This document shows positions 13,709 to 24,000 of a stretch of 64,000 nt of DNA, piece by piece. The notes beneath the pieces were generated by a model. That model was not told where the DNA came from, did no database searches, and worked only from the letters and a program-made list of their open reading frames with translations. A program made the position numbers and the translations under genes. Position 1 is the stretch's first letter; every line of letters starts with the position of its first letter. The stretch is from assembly GCA_948567375.1 (NCBI GenBank), contig OX419761.1, positions 21,516,501 to 21,580,500 of the forward strand, given 5' to 3'. Source of the stretch: Lunularia cruciata (lineage: Eukaryota > Streptophyta > Marchantiopsida > Lunulariales > Lunulariaceae).

Positions 13709-13747
13709 GCACCCTATCTTGTGGTAAGCCCCACCACAAGTCCAACA
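13709..13747 (-). pseudogene. remnant of a gag zinc knuckle
   Basis: The minus strand encodes CWTCGGAYHKIGC, close to the CX2CX4HX4C zinc knuckle of retrotransposon Gag proteins (the CWxCGG form is common in plant elements). It is one residue short between His and the last Cys. The surrounding frame soon meets stops. It could be chance, but the motif is specific enough to suggest a decayed gag on the minus strand. Confidence 0.3.
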
Positions 13748-14970
13748 AGCAACAACACTACTTGATGACGTTTATTGACTATAAAATAAGAGTAGAGGTT
13801 TGTGTGCACTAGATCCTATACGTGATTTATGAGAATGGAGCTGGCCACTTTGTCTTTGGAGCCAAAAAAAATCATGTACTCTAATATACCCTAGAAGTGT
13901 CAACTACTATAGATGGGGTCTCTCTACCAAATTGAAATATCACCATCCTTTCCTCCACCATGTTGAGCTCAATAAGCTCTACCAAACCAAAGACAACCAC
14001 CATAATCAATGAAGTTGCTTATAATAGGATGCATCATACTCATGTCTTATGTGCAAGAAGGGAAATGGGTGGGAGTAGTCAAGAGACTTAGCCAATTTGG
14101 CTCCAATAATTTTACTTGTAGACTTGATAGTATCTTCCCTATAAGTAGAGACCCTAAATAAGCATCTGGTCTTTTCATCTTAGCATATCATTTCCTATAC
14201 GGATAAATTTCTCTTTCGTAATCGAATTACGATGATCCCTTCTCTTTAAATCAACGGTAATTGATAGACTGAATTATCCTCTTACACCACATATGTCTCT
14301 GAGGATTCAAACTAGACTAGTTCATCCTTGATTAGGAGCGTTAAATTTCGGTAAATTAGGACGAAACAGTAGTATATCTAATGGTACATCTTGTTATGGG
14401 TAGACACTCAAACTGAGGGCTTACCATATTCCTATATTTATATAAATATGTGTCATTTTTATATAAATGGAGTGTGTTATTGAATCTGCTGTGCAAGAAG
14501 TCGGTACATATCGATCCCTGATATTACGTTTTGAAATAAAAATGCTTTCCCGCATGCACAAGCCAGATGCACTAAGCGGAAACTTTGGGTATGGACATAA
14601 CCGCAATTTTGGCATTCAACCGTTTTGCTTTCTCCATCGAATATTACCTTAATAACTGGCCACGGTAGTATCACCAGTTACGAATCCACTAGAGGTTTGG
14701 CATGGACCCAGAAGGGGTTCGGTCGTCCGGGCCATGCAATCATCCATGGCATCCTTTGCTTGAAAAGAATCATATTCTAATGCCAAATATTAAATGGAGG
14801 AGGAAATGCACCGCCTAGATCCATGCAAAATTGTATGGACCACACTCTAGTATGGCAACCACTTGGTATTTTCTATCAAGTAACTACCCATTTGGTGAAC
14901 TCTATGTATTCAATAAGAGGTTGTGATTGAGGTGAGGTAATCCATACGATAGCCACTTCCTATGCCTTTT
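13748..14970. other. no gene recognised
   Basis: Composition becomes less AT-rich from about 14.4 kb. Short overlapping frames on both strands at 14421-14674 show no domain. I found no tRNA-like A/B box pair. Confidence 0.45.
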
Positions 14971-15078
14971 GAAATGGAGAAGAAAGGCGACCGCGTAGTA
15001 AAAACGAAGGATGGGAAGACCCCATCAAGCCGTACAAGGGAGAGACAAAAAAAGGTAACATGGGGCTAAGCCCCAATA
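14971..15078 (-). repeat. tail repeat copy 1, with two hairpins
   Basis: A block of about 108 bp nearly identical to 17197-17303 and in the same orientation. It contains two perfect hairpins: GATGGG-AAGAC-CCCATC (15010-15026) and the palindrome TGGGGCTAAGCCCCA (15061-15075). Similarity stops abruptly just after CCCCAATA on the right. I infer a 5'-truncated copy of the 3' tail of the non-LTR element at 17.2-18.4 kb, read on the minus strand. Confidence 0.65.
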
Positions 15079-17196
15079 ATGTAATGCACTGTATGCGTTG
15101 TATGTAAGTATGCGCTGAGTGTAAACAACTGCTAGATCATTCCCAAAACATGAAATGCTTCTTTCTTTCAATAAAAAGTGAGCAGATTTATCAGACTACG
15201 CTGTGGACTCTTCACTACAGTCACGTAAATTCGACGACTTTCGCAGATTCTGCAGTCTGCCATTCTAGTTTAACCTTGGTGAAGCATGCAATGCTGAAGT
15301 GTCGAATTACGGTAAAATGGGCCAAATCAAGATTTTGATTTAAAGTCGGATGTCTGTGCTAAATCGAGTGGCTTCAGATTGTTGAGAGAGGATATTGGAC
15401 TCGACCTCCTCGGGCTTTATAACCTGCTGGCATAATCCTGCATGAAACGTAACATTGTTGTAACGTTGGTGATAAGTAGCCAACATTACCGCGGTATAAC
15501 CAATTCAAACAGACTTCCAGTACGTAGGTGGCAGCACAAGACTTAAGCTTCGAAGTACGGATTGTATTGTCGATACGATGCCTGTCTGTCAAGTCTACTT
15601 TTTGTCATTCAAGAGGACCACCATCCAATCAACGGGCGAAGAATAAGAAAGGGTCTTTTCGGTGGTTCAAAGTTCAAAGTCAACTCAGTTCTCTCTTTCC
15701 CATTGCAGCATACCATCTTCCAGTACATATTCCCATTGGCTTCGGCTGCTTTTAGCGCCTGGTCAGATTCATGGGACCAAAACTCTAAAAGGGACGGAAG
15801 GTGCTGATGACGGTGGTGGTGGGTATCCCCATGAAAACAGTGCAGTACTCGGGACAAATATTTGATTAAATTCGTTTATTATTACTGTTATTATTATTAT
15901 TATGTATATGCATATGCTCTCCACTAAACTGGATTCAGCTCGTCTGAATTATCCATTTAGAGTTGATAGCAAACTGCGGTCAAGTCGATCAATGTGCACA
16001 GTGCTGTCGAGGACAGAGCTGATAATGAACTTTCATGCTAAGTCTGCATGTTCACATTTCAGGATTGTGAAGACTTTTTCTTCTTGTTGACGAGAAATAC
16101 TCACCCAAGTCTCTGTTCAAAGCAAACTCGATCTTGTCGGAAGGTCCGTCGTACTATGCGTAAGCCTGAGAACTGTTTTGTCTCTTATGAGCGTCAGAGC
16201 GACAACATGCCATTTTTTTCAACTCTCCGCTCAGAGGCACCTACTGACTAGAGTCAATGGAAGTCCCTACCTTCACTATTGCACACGGTTATCATCTCCT
16301 CCATCGCAGTCGACGAGATTGGCGAGATGACTGGTGCAATTTATTTCATTATAGGAGTCTATTCCATTCTCTCTCGCATTCAAACTGGATAATGTAAACT
16401 TTTCGCCTATGTTTACAACTGGCTTTTCTAAAGCCAAAAAGCTGCACCAGGAATTGTCATGGGCTCTGACGGTCATGAGTCAACTCCTTATTGAGCCCGG
16501 CCAGGCAGCGGCAGTAAGGAACGAACCCACCAAGCAAAGACAGACAGTGTTATGGTGGGTCCTGATCCCATATTCCCTGTGCTTCCATCGTGCCTTCTTC
16601 AGAGGGAGAAAATAGAGAGAGACGGTCGTCTGTACACTGTAGGCACGAAGTGTGGGGTGGATGGGATGTGATGGGCGGTAAGGTCTTCCTGAATGATTTA
16701 ATGTCTCGAACTCGTGAACTGAACGAGATGGACACCTGTTCCGGGACTTTGACACATCTATGTGCACATTCTGCTTGCATCTTCTAGCACAAACCAATTC
16801 AACTTCATCCGACTTATTGTAGTTGCGAATAATTGGTACTGTTCGACGAGCGGAGTTGCTACATGATTCCTCGCATCAGTGCAAGTAGTCTCTCGAGTAT
16901 CAAAAGTTGTTACCATGCATTCCACAATTTCAAGTTATCCATCAAAGAGATATTTCACCATCAATCTCATAGTCATAACCACGTCGTTTCATTGGAAGAA
17001 TGCAAGTAGTACACTTGAAGTATCCAAAAGGAAACATACTGTATGATGAACCAACTAACCTACCGGTATGGTATGCGAGTACACGTAGTGTATGAATTGA
17101 TGTTCTGAAGGCATGAGTTTTGAGAACTTCCGATACATAGACAGAAGCATACTGTGGGGAGTAGTGGTGGTGACTACTTCGGCCCCAATTTCTTGT
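15079..17196. other. spacer between tail repeats, no gene recognised
   Basis: Moderate GC. Several overlapping frames of 60-105 codons lie on both strands (for example 16480-16797, minus), none with a recognisable domain. A short ATT-rich stretch occurs near 15876-15902. It could contain a host exon or an unrecognised element body, but I cannot support either. Confidence 0.45.
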
Positions 17197-17303
17197 GAAA
17201 GGGAGAAAAAAGGCGACCGCGTAGGAAAAATGAAGGATGGGAAGACCCCATCAAGCCGTACAAGGGAGAGACAAAAAAGGTAACATGGGGCTAAGCCCCA
17301 ATA
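17197..17303 (-). repeat. tail repeat copy 2, putative 3' UTR of the REL element
   Basis: About 94 percent identical by eye to 14971-15078. It carries the same two hairpins, GATGGG-AAGAC-CCCATC at 17236-17252 and TGGGGCTAAGCCCCA at 17286-17300. It lies 161 bp downstream of the stop codon of the REL reading frame on the minus strand, where a non-LTR retrotransposon keeps the structured 3' UTR recognised by its reverse transcriptase. That role is inference. Confidence 0.65.
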
Positions 17304-17464
17304 GAGTCTGTATGAGAAATCTGCCCTATCGCACCTAAGATATCCGAGCTATGCAAGTCGTACGGTCTACACACAACTGGAGCATCCGAAGAAACATCAC
17401 CTAATGTGATTGCTCTCCTATGGATTGCACCAGCCACTGCCCTCTGTAGAGCAATGGATACACG

Positions 17465-18349
17465 CTATCTAAAGTAAGCTACAAAGTATGAGAGTGAGAG
17501 TGGTACCCCCTGCCGCCTAACATGATAAGCCCTCGCGCACTCCCTGACAAATGTGTCAAATGCCGTGTCCATCGCTCCATATAACTCCAAGGCTAGAGGA
17601 ACAAAGAGGTGACCTCGCTGCATGCCCCTGTACTTGGAGACCTTGCGACCTGCTGCTGCACTCGCCGCCCATCCAGGGGGATGGGTAATCACTCCCTCCG
17701 AAACTGTATCTCGCGTAGGGTCCGTCACCACGACATCCGCTACTGTCACCTGATCATCTCGGACCAAGTATAAGTCTGCCCTGACACGTGTCGTCTGCAA
17801 CGCATACGAACGCTCCCTCCAAGCCAAGTATCCACTCTCTCGTGCCATAGCAAACACTATGTCTCTAATGGCATCATGGGTAGCTATCCTCTGTCCTCCA
17901 AAAGGACACCGTGTCATGTGGACCGCCGCTGCATCTAGTGTAGAACCACACTCACAAGTGAGTAGTGAAGATGCAGATGGGTGGACCAAACCTAGGCGAA
18001 ACCTCATCGCTGTAGAGAAAGTAGCCGGTGCGAGTCGGAAAGCCCTAATGCATGGTCGAGCTAGGATCCACGAGCCTGCACCCTTGCCGGAGCAAGAGCG
18101 TAGACGTGCTCTAGTAGCCTGAGGAATGGACGGGTCAACTAAGAGAGAATGTAGCGTATGCTCACACTGTCGCTCCATCAAGGAAGACTGTAGACCTCTA
18201 GTCCAATCTGACGATAGTGAAGCAAACGGTGGAAAACCCTCTCGTGCTCGTGAAGATAGACTATCTCTCGTCTGCCGCAATAACACCTGGAGAGAAAAGG
18301 ATCCTCCCTCCACCTCTGTCACATTTCCTGTGAAAGGTGGTGCACTCAA
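17465..18349 (-). pseudogene. C-terminal REL endonuclease part of a non-LTR retrotransposon
   Basis: A frame of about 294 codons, more GC-rich than its surroundings, with no upstream reverse transcriptase. It looks like the region after the RT domain in REL-type non-LTR elements. Residues 88-94 (GKGAGSW) open the block, followed by a Cys/His cluster (C132, C134, H144, C148). Next comes a PD-(D/E)XK-like nuclease core: D192 in VRADLYL, D205 in TVADVVV twelve residues on, and K236 in GRKVSKY. The usual Pro before the first Asp is Ala. In families such as R2, HERO and CRE this domain nicks the target for target-primed reverse transcription. A TAA lies just upstream in frame, so this is either a 5'-truncated insertion or a fragment. 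A tail repeat follows at 17197-17303. A captured stand-alone nuclease is the alternative reading. Confidence 0.6.
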
Positions 18350-21018
18350 TGTATGAACGGGATATTAGCGTGACACAACTAGACGAACACCAGTACATAT
18401 CTCGTGAAAGGGACATGCATGATTTGGATAAGTAAACATGAATACTTGGTGCTTAAGAATCGTTCCAATACGACGATGTCCCTTCGCGTGAATTTCAGCT
18501 ACAGAGGTTGATTCGGGGGTTGAATGTGAAATTTCGAATCTTTATCTCCAAAAAAGCTGAAAAGTACTACGTCCAAACTCCGGGGAGGAAACAAAAAAAC
18601 TCCTTGGAAAAGAAGAAAGGTGCATGTTGGATCACATTGCAGCAGCTGTAACATGTGCATGCATTTGCACGCATTTTTTATTTTCTTGTGATGACGAGTT
18701 TTCCGAAGGAATTTAACTAAATTATCATCTCCTTCCTTCCTCCATGATGATTTTGTTTGCTTTTCTGGTCCTTTCTTTAGCATTATTTGGATTCAAGTGA
18801 GGATGAACCCACCCACGCGTGCCTATTTCGTTTGATTGTAGAGTCATTTCATATTATATTTTTTCGTCTGAGAAACAATTGTTTCTTTCCTGTTTTAGCA
18901 TTGTGTTCAGCAGGTCTCCTTCCTGCCATGAAGACTCGGACTGTTTAATCTGTGTCAATTAAAGTTATGTGGGCTCCTGGGAATAGTTAATCCTGACTAA
19001 CAGCAATTTCAAAGATTCTGCATCGAGAACATGTATGAAAAGATAGTGCAGTGTCTTTTGTCTTCCATCATGTAGAGAAGAAATTCCTCCATACTGACGT
19101 CGAGCATAGTTGCTTGCTAGACTTCTGAAGTACAATTATATTTCCAGTTTTTTGGTTAGCATGTTGTAGGCTTCAATGTCCTTGTTCGATTTAGGCGAGA
19201 TATCTACTTCTCCTTCGCGTCTTCCACCTCGATGTTCTACACGAATTTCACGAAGAATCAGTCGTACATATGATGAACGACCACACCATCGTCAAGCCGA
19301 GTTGCTTTACCACGACTTTCAATGACTTGCCTAGTCTAAATTTCATTCGGGAGGCTTGTGCGGTAAACAAGGAAGACAGAACACAATTCCAAATTAGATT
19401 TTAATCATGGGCCACTGAAACACAACCTCCGTGGATATTACAATCGTTCAAATTTCTTGACGCGATCGATATCATATATGGACTTCCAATCCTGTCTAAG
19501 GATCGCATCCCCCCCGTAATGGAGTAAAAGCGGCCAAGAGGGCCCTTCAAATAAACAAAACTGATTGTGCCCACTTGCAACTTTGGACGCAATAACGCCT
19601 CTTGAGGGTAATGATGGTTGCAAAGCTAGGATTCAATGCTTGAGATTCCGTTTTTCTTTCAACCATATACATTACAGTAGAGCTCAACCTCTCTTGTGTA
19701 TATTTCAGGAGGAAGTCTGAAATTATATAACGAAGTAACTCCAAGGTTACAGTGATGACGGGCAATGGAGACTTATATAATGATATTAGTCCTAGCTGCG
19801 TCAACTCGACACCAAGTGTGCTGGTGACTGTATTGGTAGCGTGGTAATCGTCATAACCCAACGGAGAACTACTTCGGGTGAGGTCAGTGTCCAGCAGATA
19901 AAGAACTCTGGTTACTTCATGTCATGACTTCGTTGGCTTCACCTGATCTCATGCCATGGAACCTTTTCGATATTAATTCATATTTTACGCTGGTTCAAAA
20001 TTTTTCGGGGCCCACTTTTCGAGTGACTCACAGAGTACTGTGTGGAGAAGAAAGCAAGTAGACTCTCGCCAGCTCTTTGGCCACCATATGTGTAAACGCA
20101 ACTCAGAAGACAGACTAAACTCGCTTTGGGTGCGCTTTTGGTACTGGTAGTAAAAGCACGTGGGCCTACTCAGTAAAATGAAGTACGAATTGCATGTAGC
20201 TTTTAGAGCGACATAGTGTGTTTAATCCGGCTACAACAACAGCTGTGAGCCTGCGAAGAAAATCGATTTGCTGGCCACATGGACGTGGCGGATCTAAATT
20301 CACAATTCGCATGCGTCCTTGCAGCAGCTCTATGGCAGTACTCAGTTCCTGACCATTATTGATCATGGTACAGTCGACTCTGGATTGCGATCATACTCGC
20401 ACAAAATCATGGAATTTGATTCTTCTTATCAAATATTGCTCAATCTGAGCTGTGAATGAAGATAACTTCCAATCACGAACAAGTCCAATCAGACCACTCA
20501 CGGCACTTCTCTACACATCTATACAAGGATCTTCCTGTCAACCTGATGTTCAGAAGAATTTTGGACCCAATCCGTTCTCGCTGTAAAGTATTAACTGAAC
20601 GCGCTCTAAAATGAGCAGCCCAATAAACACGTCAGATTGAGCTGATTTGATTACGTCGGAAATTGATTGTCTTCCCTGCAAGTTCTGTATGCCTTTACCA
20701 CATCCTGGATCACTATGAGAGTCTGATCCAAAGCTGACTTAAATAGCACTGCATGATACACCATACGAATATTAGTACCTCATTCGAGTATATGCTCACT
20801 AGTTCTGCAAATTCACTAAAAGTAGGTTCTTAGAGTTATCCACTGGCTGAAGTCCGCATCTTCATTACATCTAAAATATCAATCGGCCTAGAACCTTAGA
20901 AGACCCAGGGTTTTCAGACCTTGATTCCTTGATTGAAACCTTGAATTCACAATCGTAACTTTAATCGAACTTTGTTATCTAGAGTAGAGCGTATCGTCGA
21001 TTTTATTAAGTTATTGCA
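18350..21018. other. no gene recognised; probably 3' flank of the FAAP100-like gene
   Basis: The RT domain expected upstream of the REL frame is absent from 18.35-19 kb. Short minus-strand frames at 19401-19861 and 20166-20366 have no recognisable domain. The right part may be 3' UTR of the minus-strand gene ending at 21019. Confidence 0.45.
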
Positions 21019-24000
21019 TTAACCCCGTTCATATTGGACCATACCTGATTCTGTTGACCTCAGTACGTCGTTCCAAAGATCAGTGATGACTTTAAGGCGT
21101 TGGAGGACTTCAGCGATACTTTTGCTTGTCTCCTTGGTGTTTGACAGCTTGAGAACACCCCCAGAGCTTTCTCGCAGCATGTCTGCAGTGTTGCGAATCG
21201 TAGTGTGATCACGTTGACCAGCAGTTGCTCCTACGTTGCCGGACATATGTTTGGCATTGGGGCTTCCTGAAGGTTGCCAAGCGGAACATTCCTGCAGAAT
21301 GAGTCCTTTTGTACCGTGCCGCAACCGCCAGAATACTGCTTCCCTTAGATATGATCCCAGCATAAGCGAAGATGTCTCGAGCAAAATTGATAATGAACTG
21401 CAGGTCATTTCTCCATTTTCGCGTTCTAAGCATATGGACAACGTTTCCGCATCCAATCCTGATATGGTTACTCTCTGGCCAGTCTGAAAAATGAAAAACA
21501 TAGTCTAGTCATCGTCAGAAGGACATTGTTAGTCCTGTAAAGTGGAATGCTAAATTGAACGTTGAGTATGGCCAAATCTTTCTCTTTTTTGGGAGTGACT
21601 GAGTGAAGTACAGTCAAAGACACAGTGAGACTTGTTCAGCCGTCTCGTAATGTAAAACAAGGATCCAAGCAGCTCAAACGAATTTGTAACGAAGAAATTG
21701 TAAAATCCTGCAAAAAAATGAGAAACAGAAATGAATCATAAACATATTATTCATCGTCTAAGTACTGTTACAAGGATAACTTTTCCTCATAGTCCAAGCG
21801 GGGAAACAGGCAGGACTGGCTTCTAGACCTTTAACATCAAAATCGATGTGCATGATCTGACTCAAGAGGAAAGCACGAAGTTTACATGAGGATCTTTGTC
21901 CTGCTATGAGGGGCTCAATTCCTGTGTCTGCTGGTGCATAGAACCTTGAAGTATAATTTATACCCGAAAACCCTTGGAAGACAATGTAAAGATTGTATAT
22001 AATTAAGACTGAACAGCAAACGTGACAAGGCTACCTACGCTTTCAGTTTTTGAAACTTGGGTACAGCTGCACCAAGTTAGGTTTATAAGCTACCAAAGCT
22101 TAGATTTCCCGAAAGTAAAATATATTTGACGTTAGGAAATTGAGTTCAAGTTTTCGGGAAGCGAAAGAGGGTCTGTAACCTACGAACATCGAAACATCGT
22201 TAGTTTGGGGGAAGAAACGCATATTTGAAGCTTTCGGGGACCGATAACTACAAATAAAAGCCCATGGCCTCAGCTTTTGGTTTTCTACAGCTTGGCCATT
22301 GAGGTATAGAACCCCTACACCGCAAGCTCGATCAGTTTTCAGATTGATCACTCCGATGAGTTGAAGGTTTCAAGTATTTAATAAATTCCATTCGCGATGT
22401 TTAATAGCAGTCATAACAGAGACGGAACAGAGAAAATGTGCAGATATTTCTTCTTTTTCTAACGCATAGATTCTAACTTGAATACACTTTATCGCACGAA
22501 CTTATAAGAACTGGCTAGACATGGCAAATCCAGCTGGGAATTCAAAAAGTTTCTTACCTTTGATATAACTCCCCTCGGCAACAAGTCCTCCAGGTGGAGG
22601 TCCTCCCACAATTGGGTAGGATCTTTAGGAATAGTGTACGTCGTATGCTCCGCGCAAGTAAGAGAAATTTTGCAAGAAAAGCTCCCGGAAAAGTGATCAA
22701 CAGGAGTAGAAAACGCACTGAAGTTGGCATAACCCCCAGCCATCTTCAAGCTACCACGATTGCCAGTACCATGTTGTGGGGGTGCTACCTGCATGAGAGA
22801 AACTATGTCTATTCGATACTTTGACAGGACAACACAAACTGCCCCAGAAGTCTGACTTGAATCTAGGTGCTCACTCTTGTCTTCTTGGCAGGCCAAACTG
22901 GTTTGTGCCTTATTACTTTTCGAATCAACCGTGAAACACACATTACTCTTTGGCTTTCTGGAGAAAGAGGTCTCCCTGGAGTCCAGTACGGATTGTTCGG
23001 CCTTTACAATAGAGTTATGGGAGTCATGATGGTGGCAAATATATACGTAAGCAAGCAAAGGATCAAAACCTTTCCCTGGCAGGTGAGTGATAACCTCGTG
23101 GGTAGATTCGGCACCAATAGGCAAACCCAACCCTCTGTTTACAGGAAATGAGAAATGTAGAGTTTCGGTTGGGTCAGGCTTCCCAGACCGCAACTCGAGA
23201 AGTAAGCACCAGTATGGAGAGAGCACGCGATGGGACTGATTACATAGTCTTACTGCAATCTTTACTGTGCGAGCAACAAAGTTAGATGACGGGGAGAAAT
23301 TTCCAGTTTGCAGACCAAAAGAGAGTTTATCAGGACTAACGACGACTGAACTATCATCTGTGACTGTTAAGAAGGAAGACAGCTTGCCCTGTTGTGCTTC
23401 TCCAAGTAGGGATGAGTCAGGTCGTCGCATACAACCAGAAGAAAATTCACTCGCAATCGGTATTGCTTTAGCCAGCTCATTAAGAGCGACTGTGATTTTA
23501 GCACTATGGCTCTTTATGACATCCGTGGAGTGTGATACATCGGCTACAACTTGTAGAAGGTCCTGCATTTTCAGCGGCTTGTAAGTAAAGCCATCATAGA
23601 AGTACTTCGGACGCATTGCTTTCAGTTAGTATACAATTTACATGGGAAACAAGGCAACTTCGTAGTCAAGGACTTTGGGCTAATTTACAGTATTGGGAAT
23701 AAACACTTCCACCTGATTAACATCCCAGTAATTGAATAAATCTGCAGATAAGGAAAAGCATGAACGAATTACGAAATTCTTAACAAAACTGGGGAGGTAC
23801 TGATGTCTAGATTTTGCTTCTAGTTTCTTATTAACAAATCAGAACAAACCTGAATTCTGTCTTCCATCCTTGACTGCAAACATCGCCATGTTTTGGTAAT
23901 ACCCGCAGGAGTGCTCTGTGCACGACTACGGCTCTGGTTTGACAATTCAACACCTAAAAGCCTCCCTCTAGAAGTTAGAGCCACTAGAGGTCTACTGCTT

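Noticed and set aside
16480-16797. Minus-strand frame of 105 codons in the spacer
   Set aside because: Several overlapping frames of similar size occur on both strands here, none with motifs or splice-consistent neighbours.
14971-17303. An LTR element of 2.3 kb bounded by the two 108-bp repeats
   Set aside because: The repeats lack TG..CA ends, and no primer-binding site or polypurine tract adjoins them; the REL-linked tail explanation fits better.
17859-18356. Plus-strand frames of 76-87 codons opposite the REL frame
   Set aside because: They are antisense to a longer frame with clear domain motifs and have no recognisable content.
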